From Bacillus sp. RO1 (GTDB lineage Bacteria; Bacillota; Bacilli; Bacillales; Bacillaceae_I), in the NCBI RefSeq assembly GCF_012524115.1, contig NZ_JAAZWB010000078.1, positions 62,001 through 126,000 of the forward strand: DNA of 64,000 bases, given 5' to 3'. Below, in pieces: positions 18,457 to 27,552 of this stretch. Every line of letters starts with the position of its first letter. Position 1 is the stretch's first letter. The notes under the pieces are model-generated. The model was not told the origin of the DNA, ran no database searches, and worked only from the letters and a program-made list of their open reading frames with translations. Position numbers and translations under genes: made by a program.

Positions 18457-18858
18457 TTATGCATTATTTTCAATGGTAGTTTTTACTTTAGATAGGACTG
18501 CGTTAATAAATCCGCTTGATTTGTCATCACCAAATGTTTTAGCAAGTTCTATCGCTTCATTCATGCTGACATTAACCGGAATTTCTTCAACAAACATCAT
18601 TTCAAAAACAGTCATGCGAAGAATGGTGCGGTCCACTGTTCCAAGGCGGTCAAGTGACCACTTCTCCAAATGGGATTTCAACGTGGAATCGATTTCTGCC
18701 TGATGCTCTATCGTGCCAAACACGATACTGCTTAGGAAAGCATCCGCCTTTTCCCCTTCTTCTAATACATTTGTGATTGCTTCATCAGGCGCAATATCAC
18801 TTAAATCCATTTGAAAAATGGCTTGAAGCGCCTTTTCTCTTGATTCACTACGTTTCAT
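18457..18858 (-). CDS. nusB: Transcription antitermination factor NusB
   Basis: NusB with S10 (NusE) binds boxA RNA and prevents premature termination in rRNA operons. The 133-residue protein shows the typical KRSESREKALQAIFQMDLS start, a WSLDRLGTVDRTILRMTVFEM segment near 66-86 and the ending DDKSSGFINAVLSKV. It precedes folD and follows yqhY, as in B. subtilis. The 379-bp region upstream (18859-19237) holds the yqhY terminator and otherwise no gene that I can support. Confidence 0.96.
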   Translation of the reverse strand: MKRSESREKALQAIFQMDLSDIAPDEAITNVLEEGEKADAFLSSIVFGTIEHQAEIDSTLKSHLEKWSLDRLGTVDRTILRMTVFEMMFVEEIPVNVSMNEAIELAKTFGDDKSSGFINAVLSKVKTTIENNA

Positions 18859-19185
18859 TGTTCGATCTCCTTATCGTGCCTATACTAGTATAAAAAGATA
18901 ATAGCACATTTTTATAAAAAAACACATGTTTTTCATTCGTTTTTTAGCTAAATTACATACAAAATGATTCTACTTTCATTAAATGTTCGGAATTAACCGT
19001 TTTCATCATTTGCTCTGGGGGAGCTTGAAAGGTGTCATTCTTCTATTTAATTATGTCAGTTTCATCTTTACCGAGATAATACCCTACTATACTTTTCAAC
19101 AAAGTCTAGTTAAAAGTAGCGACTAAAATTGTACCTAATTATGTGAGCGAACACAAGGGAAACTTGGCATGGTTACTTTCCTATA

Positions 19186-19225
19186 CAAAAAAATTGTAGA
19201 CACCCATCTATGAGAGTGCCTACAA
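19186..19225 (-). terminator. Terminator after yqhY
   Basis: A 12-bp stem on the minus strand (TTGTAGGCACTC / GGGTGTCTACAA, two G-U pairs) is followed by seven T. It separates accBC-yqhY from nusB. Confidence 0.9.
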
Positions 19226-19237
19226 GGTGACGTACTA

Positions 19238-19642
19238 TTAAATTTCTTGTTCTACTTCCACTTCATTCTTTTGTGCTTCAAATTGTACGCCGACAACATG
19301 AATATTAACTTCTGTAATTTCCAAAGCAGTCATATTCAACAATGCTTGACGAATGTTGTCTTGTACTTTTTGTGCAACTGTCGGGATGGAAATGCCAAAC
19401 TGCATCACACAAAATACATCCACTTTAATACCTTCTTCGGAAAGGTCTACTTTTACACCTTTACCGTGATTCTTCTTCCCAAGTCTCTCTACCACACCAG
19501 CAGCAAAGTTACCACGCATCGACATGACACCTTCTACTTCGGAAGCAGCAATACCGGCAATAACTTCGATGACTTCAGGAGCAATTTCAACTTTACCAAG
19601 TGAATTGTTGTTTTCCATTTCTAATAAGTTTCTTTCGCTCAT
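19238..19642 (-). CDS. yqhY: Asp23/Gls24-family envelope stress protein YqhY
   Basis: The 134-residue protein belongs to the Asp23 (DUF322) family. EVIEVIAGIAASEVEGVMSM near 23-42 and the repeated beta pattern VKVDLSEEGIKVDVFCVMQFG, with a closing EVNIHVVGVQF, are typical. B. subtilis YqhY is likewise encoded beside accBC and is linked to control of fatty-acid synthesis. It lies 21 bases downstream of accC. No membrane segment or signal peptide is seen. Confidence 0.92.
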   Translation of the reverse strand: MSERNLLEMENNNSLGKVEIAPEVIEVIAGIAASEVEGVMSMRGNFAAGVVERLGKKNHGKGVKVDLSEEGIKVDVFCVMQFGISIPTVAQKVQDNIRQALLNMTALEITEVNIHVVGVQFEAQKNEVEVEQEI

Positions 19643-19663
19643 AATTAACCCTCCTAAAAATAG

Positions 19664-21016
19664 TTAAGAATTCATGACATCATATTTCTCAAGAAATTTC
19701 GTATTAAAGTCCCCATCTTTGAATTTTTCGTGGTCCATAAGCTTCAGATGGAAAGGAATCGTAGTATGAACGCCTTCAATAATAAACTCGCTTAACGCAC
19801 GTTTCATTCTTGAAACGGCTTCTTCACGTGTTGCTCCATATGTGATTAGCTTTGCCACCATGGAATCGTAATATGGCGGTATGCTGTAACCAGGGTAAAC
19901 AGCCGAATCCACTCGAACCCCAAGACCACCTGGCGGAAGATACATCTCAATCTTCCCTGGTGAAGGCATAAAGTTCTTTTCTGGATTTTCTGCATTTATA
20001 CGGCATTCAATCGACCAGCCGTTGAAAACAACATCTTCTTGCTTAAGAGATAATGTTTCACCAGATGCAACCCGAATCATTTCCTTGATTAGATCCACCC
20101 CTGTTACCATTTCCGTAACAGGATGCTCCACTTGGATACGGGTGTTCATTTCCATGAAGTAGAATTTTCTATCTTGATAGTCATAAATAAATTCTATCGT
20201 ACCTGCACCCATATAGTCCACTGCTTCAGCAGCTTTTACTGCCGCTTCACCCATTTGCGCACGAATCTCTTCATCAAGGACAGGTGAAGGTGTTTCTTCT
20301 ACAAGCTTCTGAAGACGGCGCTGGATGGAACAGTCACGCTCACCAAGGTGAATCGTATTACCATGACCATCTGCCATTACTTGAATCTCAACGTGACGGA
20401 AGTCTTCAATGAATTTTTCCAGATACACACCAGGATTACCGAAAGCAGTTGCCGCTTCCTGTTGCGTAATAGAGATACCCTTTTTCAATTCCTCTTCATT
20501 TCTTGCAACACGGATACCTTTTCCGCCTCCGCCTGCCGTTGCCTTGATGATAACCGGATACCCAATATCGTTAGCAATTGTTATACCGTCGTTAATATTT
20601 TCAATGATGCCTTGGGAACCAGGGACAATCGGAACACCAGCTTTACGCATTGTTTCACGTGCCACATCTTTTGTTCCCATTTTGCTAATTGCTTCTGGAC
20701 TTGGTCCTATAAATGTAATGTTACACTCACGGCATAGCTCGGCAAAATCCGAGTTCTCTGCAAGGAATCCGTACCCAGGGTGAATAGCATCAGACGCCGT
20801 AAGTTTTGCCACGCTAATGATGTTGGTAAAATTAAGGTAGCTGTCTTTTGACGTTTTTGGTCCTACACAATATGCTTCATCTGCCAACTGTACATGAAGG
20901 GATTCTTTATCCGCTTCCGAATAAACAGCCACTGTCTCGATATTCATTTCTTTACATGCACGAATAATTCGTACAGCAATTTCTCCTCTATTAGCAATCA
21001 ATACTTTTTTTATCAT
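19664..21016 (-). CDS. accC: Acetyl-CoA carboxylase, biotin carboxylase subunit
   Basis: AccC carboxylates the biotin on AccB in an ATP-dependent step, the first half of malonyl-CoA synthesis. The 450-residue protein has the N-terminal [20 protein letters not shown] motif, the glycine-rich ATP-grasp loop [16 protein letters not shown] near 160, and the [18 protein letters not shown] active-site segment near 280-297. It is 16 bases downstream of accB, forming the usual accBC pair. Confidence 0.98.
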   Translation of the reverse strand: MIKKVLIANRGEIAVRIIRACKEMNIETVAVYSEADKESLHVQLADEAYCVGPKTSKDSYLNFTNIISVAKLTASDAIHPGYGFLAENSDFAELCRECNITFIGPSPEAISKMGTKDVARETMRKAGVPIVPGSQGIIENINDGITIANDIGYPVIIKATAGGGGKGIRVARNEEELKKGISITQQEAATAFGNPGVYLEKFIEDFRHVEIQVMADGHGNTIHLGERDCSIQRRLQKLVEETPSPVLDEEIRAQMGEAAVKAAEAVDYMGAGTIEFIYDYQDRKFYFMEMNTRIQVEHPVTEMVTGVDLIKEMIRVASGETLSLKQEDVVFNGWSIECRINAENPEKNFMPSPGKIEMYLPPGGLGVRVDSAVYPGYSIPPYYDSMVAKLITYGATREEAVSRMKRALSEFIIEGVHTTIPFHLKLMDHEKFKDGDFNTKFLEKYDVMNS

Positions 21017-21032
21017 GAGTGTCGCCCCCTCC

Positions 21033-21551
21033 TTATACTGTTTTTACAAGGAATAAAGGTTGACCATATTCTACTAATTGGCCATTATCAACCAAAACCT
21101 CGACAATTTCGCCTTTGACTTCTGCTTCAATCTCATTGAACAGTTTCATTGCTTCTACGATACAAACAACAGAGTTTTCGCCAACTTTATCGCCTTCCTG
21201 TACGTATGCCGCTTGATCAGGTGATGGAGAAGCATAGAATGTCCCTACCATCGGTGATGTAATTTTATGTAGATTAGTATCTTCCTGTTTTGGTGCCGCT
21301 GCTTCTTGTTTTGCTTCAGCTGCAGGTGTTTGAGCTTGCTGAGCTGGAGCTTGTGCTTGTGGTACTGCCTGTGGTGCTTGTTGTTGCGGTACTGCTTGTG
21401 GTGCTGGAGCAGCTACTTGCGTGCTCAGCACAGATTGCGCCGCATGCTTTTTCATTTTAATTTTGGAACCTTCATTTTCATACGTGAATTCATCTATATT
21501 GGATTGGTCTATCAACTTAATAATTTCTCTGATTTCTTGGATCTTTAACAT
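21033..21551 (-). CDS. accB: Biotin carboxyl carrier protein of acetyl-CoA carboxylase
   Basis: AccB carries the biotin prosthetic group between the carboxylase and carboxyltransferase parts of acetyl-CoA carboxylase. The 172-residue protein has a short N-terminal region, an Ala/Pro/Gln-rich flexible linker (about 43-90) and a C-terminal biotinyl domain with the EAMK motif (Lys near 137) in [17 protein letters not shown] sigma-A promoter lies about 110 bp upstream, and an operator-like sequence lies just above it. Confidence 0.97.
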   Translation of the reverse strand: MLKIQEIREIIKLIDQSNIDEFTYENEGSKIKMKKHAAQSVLSTQVAAPAPQAVPQQQAPQAVPQAQAPAQQAQTPAAEAKQEAAAPKQEDTNLHKITSPMVGTFYASPSPDQAAYVQEGDKVGENSVVCIVEAMKLFNEIEAEVKGEIVEVLVDNGQLVEYGQPLFLVKTV

Positions 21552-21655
21552 ATTTCCTTCACTCCTCGGTCCTTTTGATGATTAGTTGCTGCATTGATGT
21601 TGCTTACTGTTGCCTAGATGTTGCTATGTACATTTTAACAAAATAGTTCATATTC

Positions 21656-21684
21656 ATCATACGATACAAGCTTCCGAAATTCAA
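21656..21684 (-). promoter_or_regulatory. Sigma-A promoter of accBC
   Basis: The minus strand reads TTGAAT (21684-21679), 17 bases, TATGAT (21661-21656). It lies 105 bases upstream of the accB start. Confidence 0.7.
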
Positions 21685-21703
21685 CTAAAAATAGTAATAG
21701 ATA

Positions 21704-21720
21704 TTATTACCTAGTGCTAA
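21704..21720 (-). promoter_or_regulatory. FapR-like operator candidate upstream of accBC
   Basis: TTAGCACTAGGTAATAA matches the FapR palindrome TTAGTACCAGATACTAA at 13 of 17 positions. It lies about 20 bp upstream of the -35 box. FapR represses fatty-acid and phospholipid genes through malonyl-CoA sensing. Position upstream of the promoter, rather than over it, weakens the case. Confidence 0.3.
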
Positions 21721-21911
21721 GTTTGGTTGATGGCGAATTTAGGATGCTAGTGGCTTTGGCGGCATGATGAAAACGCTTTAGTTACTATTATAGGGGATTT
21801 TAGTTGTGGTGGATAGGGGGAGTGTTGGGGAATAAGTGACTTTAGCGTGGAAGGTTTTGCAAATGGTGATGCTGATATGCAAGGAATATTGTTAACTTGT
21901 TAGGTGACTTT

Positions 21912-22352
21912 GCAGAGTGTCCGAAGTATTTTGAGTCTGACCGAAGTTTCATACCTAAGTGTCCGAATATCCGTCCAAATCGGTATCAAAATGTCCGAGG
22001 TCTCTAGTAATTTGTCCGAACCATTTTAAACGCGCTCAAAACGGCTTCATTTTATGATTTTTCCTCAAATTTCACTTTCATCTCCCATAAAATTTAGGCA
22101 GCAGCCCGTCCACAATATGTGATTTTCACTAAATGTCCAAAGTTTACCGGAAGTTGACCGAAGATTCTCGAAAGTTGGCCAAAGATTTTGTATAGTTGTC
22201 CAAAGTTTCAAGAAAGTTGACCAAACCTATTTTTCAAATGACCAAACACCCCCAATTCTTGTCCGAACGACCCCACCTAATTGTCCGAACACCCGTCCAA
22301 ATCAGTATGAAATTGTCCGAAGTCACAAGTAGTTTGTCCGAACCATTTTATA
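21912..22352. repeat. Cluster of about 20 TGTCCGAA-type short repeats
   Basis: The plus strand carries about twenty copies of a degenerate octamer (TGTCCGAA, TGACCGAA, TGTCCAAA, CGTCCAAA) spaced about 15-25 bp. A longer segment of roughly 70 bp is duplicated imperfectly: 21951-22029 and 22281-22352 both run TGTCCGAA, CGTCCAAATC, TGTCCGA, then TTTGTCCGAACCATTTTA. No reading frame is credible in either strand. It fills most of the 1-kb gap between accB and the NERD gene. Confidence 0.85.
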
Positions 22353-22554
22353 CACCCCTAAAATACCCTCATTTCTTAAGTTTTTCCGCTAATTTCCCAC
22401 AACTTTGCACCAAAAGTTCAAAAGATTAATTTGCTAAAAGCTTTCTAATAAAACCCACCCCCAATACAAAAGATTCTCAGAAAATTTGACAAGTTTTGCA
22501 GGAAAAAGCTACCTCAATGTCAAAAATAGTAACATCTGAAAGAAATGGAGCTGC

Positions 22555-23538
22555 ATGCCTATGATCATATTAAAAGAGCGTGAAATGTCTTTAAAAATCA
22601 AAGTGTTAGAAGCCTTAAGTCGGCGCCTCCCACATTCTCACCCCATATTGCCCAAAATAAAATCAGATCTCGGTAAAAACATAGCTGGTTTTAAAGGAGA
22701 AGAGTCACTTAATTACTACTTGGAATTGTTACCCGAAGAAGAAGGAGAGTTTTATGTTTTACAAGATATAAGGCTACCTTATAAAGGGCATCACTTTCAA
22801 ATTGACACACTTCTGATCTTCCCAACTTTTATCCTCATATTAGATGCTAAGTATATGAAAGGCACCCTTGAGTTTGACCCAGCCTTCCAACAACTCATTC
22901 AAAAATTCACCGAAAATGAAGTCGATAAAACTATCACCTACTCCGATCCTATTATCCAAGTACAAAATCAACTCACTAAGTTCAAAAGCTGGTTAAAAGA
23001 CTATAAAATTCAGCCTGGTTCCTGTGAAAGTTTAGTAGTCATTGCGAACTCAAGAGCAGAGATAAAATGTATTTCGCACCCAAACCTCGTTAAAAACATG
23101 GTTGTCCGTAATTCCGGGGTTGAAGCAAAGGTTACAGACTTCACCAAAAAACACACTAAAGAAACCTGGGACGCAAAAAATGTGCGTAAACTAAGCTCGC
23201 TTATAATCAAGAAGAACGAGCCCATCACTTCTATAGATTTGGAAAAAGATTATGGAGTATCTCCAGATTGTATACTAAAAGGTGTGCAGTGCCAGAAATG
23301 TTTTCATATAGGTTGCGAGAGAATATTTGGTTCTTGGTTGTGTCAAAAATGTAACAACACTTGCAAGGAGGCACACATCAAGCTACTTCAGGACTATAGG
23401 CTATTGATCAGCCCTACTATCACTGTTTCCGAGTTTCAGAAAATAACTGAAATTAAAAACGAACGAACTGCCAGACGTTTATTGCTTTCATCAGATCTAT
23501 CGTATTCAGGTAACACCAGTCAAAGAGTCTATTTTTAA
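22555..23538 (+). CDS. NERD-domain protein
   Basis: The 327-residue protein has a NERD (nuclease-related) domain at about 35-150, with GFKGEESLNYYL, QDIRLPYKGHHFQIDTLLI and FILILDAKYMKG matching the conserved core (E..V, D.v.....g.iDhlvi....ifvIe.K). The C-terminal part has four cysteines in a CQKC..C..CQKC zinc-ribbon-like pattern (about 243-270). NERD proteins are thought to process nucleic acid, but no substrate is established. It is the only plus-strand gene of this region, with a GGAG ribosome binding site six bases before ATG, and follows the short-repeat cluster. A terminator is shared with spoIIIAH. Confidence 0.85.
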   Translation: MPMIILKEREMSLKIKVLEALSRRLPHSHPILPKIKSDLGKNIAGFKGEESLNYYLELLPEEEGEFYVLQDIRLPYKGHHFQIDTLLIFPTFILILDAKYMKGTLEFDPAFQQLIQKFTENEVDKTITYSDPIIQVQNQLTKFKSWLKDYKIQPGSCESLVVIANSRAEIKCISHPNLVKNMVVRNSGVEAKVTDFTKKHTKETWDAKNVRKLSSLIIKKNEPITSIDLEKDYGVSPDCILKGVQCQKCFHIGCERIFGSWLCQKCNNTCKEAHIKLLQDYRLLISPTITVSEFQKITEIKNERTARRLLLSSDLSYSGNTSQRVYF

Positions 23539-23547
23539 TAAACCAAA

Positions 23548-23592
23548 ACAAAAAACCGAAGCCCCACAATTCCCAGGGCTTCGGCCTTTGCA
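23548..23592. terminator. Bidirectional terminator between the NERD gene and spoIIIAH
   Basis: A perfect 9-bp stem CCGAAGCCC / GGGCTTCGG (23556-23564 with 23576-23584) is flanked by an A-rich run on the left. It serves two convergent genes. Confidence 0.9.
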
Positions 23593-23600
23593 ACAATCTA

Positions 23601-24245
23601 TTATTCGGCGCCTTCTTCCGTTACTGGTGGGAAGTCGAAAGCGATGTCTTCGTTACGTACGTCTTTGAATTCTTGGCGTACCATGTGATAGATGTCGTTT
23701 GCCATTTGTGGCGAGTGTGCTGCTGTTTTGACTGTTACTCGGATTTTGCCGTCTGTCACGCGTACAAGTGCATCATCTACGTCCTTATGGGAACGGATCG
23801 TGGACTCTAGGATTAGTTCTTTTTCAGAGATTTGTGCAAGTTCGTTGTATTGGTCAACTGCTTTGGAGATTTCTTCTGCTGGTAGTTCTGTACTTGCCAT
23901 CATTTCTTTTAATTCTGCACGGTGAACGCTGCGAAGGTTTTCCAATTCATAGCGCATTTCTGCTAGTGTCTCGTCAGAAGAGATATATTTTACTACAGCA
24001 CTGCCATCTTCCTCTGTCGCTTCTTCGCCTTCAACGCCTTCAGTTCCTTCTTCTTCATCAGTGCCAGCTGCTTCACCTTCTTCACCGCCGTGATTTTCAG
24101 CTGATTCAGTGGCTGCTGGTTGTTCTGTGGCGTCATTTGCCAGTTGTTCGCCAGCTTGTTGATCACCGATAAAGTAGTAAGCGGATAGGACAAAAACGAG
24201 ACTTAACATAGTTAGTAACCAAACGGTTTGTTTTTTTAATAACAT
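23601..24245 (-). CDS. spoIIIAH: Stage III sporulation protein AH
   Basis: SpoIIIAH in the mother-cell membrane binds forespore SpoIIQ and forms the ring of the feeding-tube-like channel. The 214-residue protein has a membrane anchor at about 7-27, an acidic Glu/Gly-rich linker (about 35-85) and a C-terminal YscJ/FliF-like ring-building domain, where DETLAEMRYELENLRSVHR and LEERV-like helices end in VRQEFKDVRNEDIAFDFPP. It is the last gene of the operon, three bases after spoIIIAG. Confidence 0.96.
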   Translation of the reverse strand: MLLKKQTVWLLTMLSLVFVLSAYYFIGDQQAGEQLANDATEQPAATESAENHGGEEGEAAGTDEEEGTEGVEGEEATEEDGSAVVKYISSDETLAEMRYELENLRSVHRAELKEMMASTELPAEEISKAVDQYNELAQISEKELILESTIRSHKDVDDALVRVTDGKIRVTVKTAAHSPQMANDIYHMVRQEFKDVRNEDIAFDFPPVTEEGAE

Positions 24246-24248
24246 GGA

Positions 24249-24917
24249 TTATTCCCCCTCGGATTTTTTTGGAAGTACTGCTACCTTGTGCTGTGGTACG
24301 TCTAGCACTCTGGTGACAGCCTCCAAAATCATTTGTTTTACATGTATATTTTCAGCGCCCTTTGCTACAATCAGAACTCCACGTATGACCGGTTTTTTGG
24401 TTTCGGTTACGACCGGAATTTCTTGTTCATTTTTCCTGATGACGAGGACTTGTTCATCTTTTGAAGTATCAGTAACATCACGTTTTCCCCCTTGCTGGTC
24501 TGTTTCGACCGTGTTTTGCTGGGAGGTGGTCACGTTTTTCTGAAAGACTTTTTGCTCGGAAGCATCCACGTTAACGACGACAGATACGTCATTGACGCCG
24601 GTGATTGCCTCGAGTGCATCTTTCAGCTGATTCTCAAAGCTTGCCTCGTAATCAGAGATAGTAGAAGGTGCGTTGGCATCGTCATTTTGTCCAAATACCG
24701 GTTCATCTTTCGGTTCTTCCTGCTTCATGGCTGGCAGAACCCCGCCGCCAGGAGAAGTTGCACTGTCTCCTCCAAAAAACAGATTTCCAAATAAGATGAA
24801 TCCTACACCAAGGACGAGTATGACCGTCATGTATTGGTATTTTGCTTTTTTATCTTTTGACTGATTGGTAAGCAGAGATTTTAGCCATGGAATGAATGCT
24901 TGGTTTTTCTTTTCCAC
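24249..24917 (-). CDS. spoIIIAG: Stage III sporulation protein AG
   Basis: SpoIIIAG forms a large ring in the mother-cell to forespore channel. The 222-residue protein has a single membrane segment (about 30-48) and a periplasm-side domain with YEASFENQLKDALEAITGVNDVSVVVNVDASE and a closing IHVKQMILEAVTRVLDVPQHKVAVLP ring-building motif. It starts with GTG behind a GGGGGGA ribosome binding site. It lies six bases after spoIIIAF. Confidence 0.96.
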   Translation of the reverse strand: MEKKNQAFIPWLKSLLTNQSKDKKAKYQYMTVILVLGVGFILFGNLFFGGDSATSPGGGVLPAMKQEEPKDEPVFGQNDDANAPSTISDYEASFENQLKDALEAITGVNDVSVVVNVDASEQKVFQKNVTTSQQNTVETDQQGGKRDVTDTSKDEQVLVIRKNEQEIPVVTETKKPVIRGVLIVAKGAENIHVKQMILEAVTRVLDVPQHKVAVLPKKSEGE

Positions 24918-24923
24918 CTTGTA

Positions 24924-25547
24924 CTAATCCCCCCCTTCGACTGCTACTGAAATATTGGTTGGTTGTAGTTGCCAACGATCTGCTAGGAAATTTGCTATTT
25001 TTCCTTCTTCTTTTGAGGAAGGAGCTGGTTCCTTTTGTCTGGAGGTGTCAATTTGAACAGGTTTTACAACTTGAATGGCTGTCTCTTCTTCCGCTTGTTC
25101 CAGTAGAATCACAACGGATTCTATATTTTCTTCAATAGGCAATTCGGTAAGCTGGTCCTCATTTTTCACGACAACTTGCAAGTCTTTCACAGTTACACCA
25201 TAGCTTTCTCTCAACTCCTCCTCCACATCTTCTTTCATTAGGACAGCCGCTTTATTTAAAATGTATGCAGCATGGGAGGCTTGTATTTCTTTTTTCTTCA
25301 TTTCTATTAAATTTTCTGTGTTTTCTTTTGATGTGTAGGAAGAATGCGTGGTCATTTTGGCAAAAAGTTCATCCATATCTGTGGAAAGGAGCTTCAGGAT
25401 AGGGGTGAGAATAACGACAATCAGTAGAAGTCCAATCACTAGTTTCGTATACTTTTGCATGGAAGAATTCGGAAGCAACATTTCTACTACCGTTGCTAAA
25501 AGAATAAATAGGATGATACTGGTGATCCATTCTGTTAAGTAACTCAT
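24924..25547 (-). CDS. spoIIIAF: Stage III sporulation protein AF
   Basis: The 207-residue protein has two N-terminal membrane segments (about 8-26 and 36-56), the first starting LTEWITSIILFILLATVVEMLLPNS, and a soluble C-terminal domain of the ring-building type. It is part of the SpoIIIA-SpoIIQ secretion-like channel. The spacing to spoIIIAE is 13 bases. Its length agrees with B. subtilis SpoIIIAF (206). Confidence 0.95.
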   Translation of the reverse strand: MSYLTEWITSIILFILLATVVEMLLPNSSMQKYTKLVIGLLLIVVILTPILKLLSTDMDELFAKMTTHSSYTSKENTENLIEMKKKEIQASHAAYILNKAAVLMKEDVEEELRESYGVTVKDLQVVVKNEDQLTELPIEENIESVVILLEQAEEETAIQVVKPVQIDTSRQKEPAPSSKEEGKIANFLADRWQLQPTNISVAVEGGD

Positions 25548-25560
25548 TAACTCTCCCCCC

Positions 25561-26733
25561 TTACCTGACCATCACGGTAATATTTCCTGCTGCTATGATG
25601 ACCGTGATACTTAAGAAGAACATAAAGGAGACAATAGCCAGTGCAGCAAAAATGTAGATAATGCTTTTGCTGATAATATCGAGACATTTTATGACGGTAC
25701 CGCCACCCAATGGTTGAAGAAGCGCCGCGGCAAGTTTATAGATAATCGCAATAGATAGAATTTTCACTGCCGGGAATGCAGCTAATAGAATCAAAGTCGC
25801 CACTCCAAGGATCCCGACTGTATTTTTTAATAACACAGATGCTGTAATCACGGTATCTGTGGCATCTGTAAACATTCTGCCGATTACAGGAATAAAGTTT
25901 CCGGTCACAAATTTTGCGGTACGAATGGCGATTCCATCTGTCACTGCTGCAGTTGCACCTTGGACAGAGATAACACCAAGGAATACCGTTAGATAGATTC
26001 CTAGAATTCCAATGCTTACATTTCGGAGTAACTGTGCAAGTTGGGTGACTTTGTAATGTTCACTTAGCGTACTGACAATGCTTAATATTGCTGAAAGAAA
26101 CAACAGTGGAAGCACAACATATTGAATAAGCAGGCCACTGGTATTCATTAAAAATAGGATGATTGGATGAAAAAAAGCTGCCGATACCAATCCACCTGAT
26201 GAAGCAATTAGAGCGATGAGGAGTGGTACTAAGGCGATGATGAACCCTGTCATGGCGGTTATTGCTTCTAGTGTGTAGGAGATAACGATATGAAAACTGT
26301 TGAGGGCGATGATGATCAGGACCATGAACACAACACTATAGGCGACTTTACTGACTGTTTTTTGCTCAAAGGCATTTTGAAGCGTTTGTAGGAACATGCT
26401 GAAGATGGTGAGTAAGATTAGACTGCCAAGCAGTTTGCCGTTTGCCAAGAGTTCATGAAATAAGTATTTCATGAAGCCTTTTGACCATTCTTCCAAGGAA
26501 AAGGACTTGTCCCCTTTTACAAATTCCATGAATGATCCTTTTTGGCTTTCTGGCAAAAATCCACCGTACTCTTCCATCACTTCTTCCCAGTACACCTTGA
26601 TTTCCTCTACATCAATTCCTTCTATTTGTTCTGTTACTAATTCTGATGGAGAAGAGGGTGAGGCTTGTACTATTTCAAATGGAATGAACAGTAGGATCAA
26701 CAAGGCTGCAATGATTGCAAGAATGAGTTTCAT
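25561..26733 (-). CDS. spoIIIAE: Stage III sporulation protein AE
   Basis: SpoIIIAE is the large polytopic membrane protein of the SpoIIIA complex. The 390-residue sequence has an N-terminal signal-like segment (1-24), a hydrophilic stretch to about 95 and then seven or so membrane segments. Conserved runs such as VKILSIAIIYKLAAALLQPLGGG support the call. It is believed to act as the channel base in the mother-cell membrane. It lies in the standard order between AD and AF. Confidence 0.96.
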   Translation of the reverse strand: MKLILAIIAALLILLFIPFEIVQASPSSPSELVTEQIEGIDVEEIKVYWEEVMEEYGGFLPESQKGSFMEFVKGDKSFSLEEWSKGFMKYLFHELLANGKLLGSLILLTIFSMFLQTLQNAFEQKTVSKVAYSVVFMVLIIIALNSFHIVISYTLEAITAMTGFIIALVPLLIALIASSGGLVSAAFFHPIILFLMNTSGLLIQYVVLPLLFLSAILSIVSTLSEHYKVTQLAQLLRNVSIGILGIYLTVFLGVISVQGATAAVTDGIAIRTAKFVTGNFIPVIGRMFTDATDTVITASVLLKNTVGILGVATLILLAAFPAVKILSIAIIYKLAAALLQPLGGGTVIKCLDIISKSIIYIFAALAIVSFMFFLSITVIIAAGNITVMVR

Positions 26734-26760
26734 TGATATGCTCCCCTCTGAAGTTTCATT

Positions 26761-27150
26761 TTAAGAAGGAATGAGATTAATGATGGTTTCAATGATGACG
26801 GTCAAAATGGGAATGGCCATTGCCAAAATTAATATTTTCCCGGCCAATTCGATTTTAGATGCGATGGCTCCTTGGCCGGCGTCCTTTGTGATTTGTGCAC
26901 CAAATTCTGCGATGTAGGCGATTCCAACAATCTTCAGAATGGTTTCGACGTAGATCAAATTGACATTGGCATTAATCGCAATCCTCTCAAGCATCCTAAT
27001 AACATCAAACACTTGCTCTACTAAAAATAAGAAAATCGCACAGCCGACAAATACGACTAGCATAAAGGCAAATGTCGGCTTTTGCTCTTTTACTACTAAT
27101 GCAAGAAAGGTGGCGATTAAGCCAAGACCTACTATTTGGAGAATCTCGAT
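26761..27150 (-). CDS. spoIIIAD: Stage III sporulation protein AD, apparent AUC start
   Basis: SpoIIIAD is a small polytopic membrane protein of the SpoIIIA channel. The ATG-initiated frame gives only 100 residues, but the same frame continues upstream as EILQIVGLGLIATFLALVVKEQKPTFAFM, matching the expected N-terminus. No ATG, GTG or TTG occurs in that stretch. The first codon after the in-frame stop that fits is ATC at 27150, nine bases after an AAGGGG ribosome binding site. This would give 129 residues, close to the 133 of B. subtilis. Non-canonical initiation, or a base error in the start region, must be assumed. The gap to spoIIIAC is 16 bases. Confidence 0.88.
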   Translation of the reverse strand: MEILQIVGLGLIATFLALVVKEQKPTFAFMLVVFVGCAIFLFLVEQVFDVIRMLERIAINANVNLIYVETILKIVGIAYIAEFGAQITKDAGQGAIASKIELAGKILILAMAIPILTVIIETIINLIPS

Positions 27151-27166
27151 AGGTCAACACCCCTTA

Positions 27167-27370
27167 TCATTGGAACAGGAATACCGATTTGATTCTTTTG
27201 AATAAATCGTCTACGATGCTTGCTACCATAAAAAGAATGTAGATGAATCCGAGTAGGGTTACCCAGTGTGCGTATTCTTCTTTGCCGAGTTGTTTTAGCA
27301 CGGTGTGCAGGAAGGCTACGACGATGCCGATGCCGGCGATTTTAAATATTACGTCTACTTCAATGCCCAT
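27167..27370 (-). CDS. spoIIIAC: Stage III sporulation protein AC
   Basis: The 67-residue protein has two membrane segments (about 9-27 and 36-56), and the sequence VIFKIAGIGIVVAFLHTVL followed by HWVTLLGFIYILFMVASIVDDLF is nearly the family consensus. Together with AD it is part of the small membrane subunits of the SpoIIIA complex. The gene is separated from spoIIIAB by 327 bp that hold two dispersed repeats, whereas these genes are usually nearly contiguous. Confidence 0.96.
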   Translation of the reverse strand: MGIEVDVIFKIAGIGIVVAFLHTVLKQLGKEEYAHWVTLLGFIYILFMVASIVDDLFKRIKSVFLFQ

Positions 27371-27420
27371 GGACGCTCCTCCTATTTTTTCGGTTTGCTT
27401 TTGGGGATTTCTCTTAAGTT

Positions 27421-27548
27421 TAGTCGTTGATTACCGCTGCAGCGGCTCGCTTTCCACGGGCGGTCCGGGAGCCTTCTCGGCTTTCGCCTGCGGGGTCTCC
27501 CCTGTCCCTTCCTACCGTAGGAGTCTCGCCGCTTCCGCTACAATCAAC
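27421..27548. repeat. GC-rich dispersed repeat, copy B, inside the spoIIIA operon
   Basis: The segment runs from GTTGATTACCGCTGC through GCTTTCCACGGGCGG, GAGCCTTCTCGGC, GCCTGCGGGGTCTCC to CTCGCCGCTTCCGCTACAATCAAC. Its ends are inverted (GTTGATT..AATCAAC), as if the unit were a defined palindromic insertion. It lies in the untranslated gap between spoIIIAB and spoIIIAC. Confidence 0.8.
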
Positions 27549-27552
27549 TTGT

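Noticed and set aside
18859-19185. A missing gene in the gap between nusB and yqhY
   Set aside because: No frame with a ribosome binding site or family pattern was seen; only the yqhY terminator and AT-rich spacer are supported.
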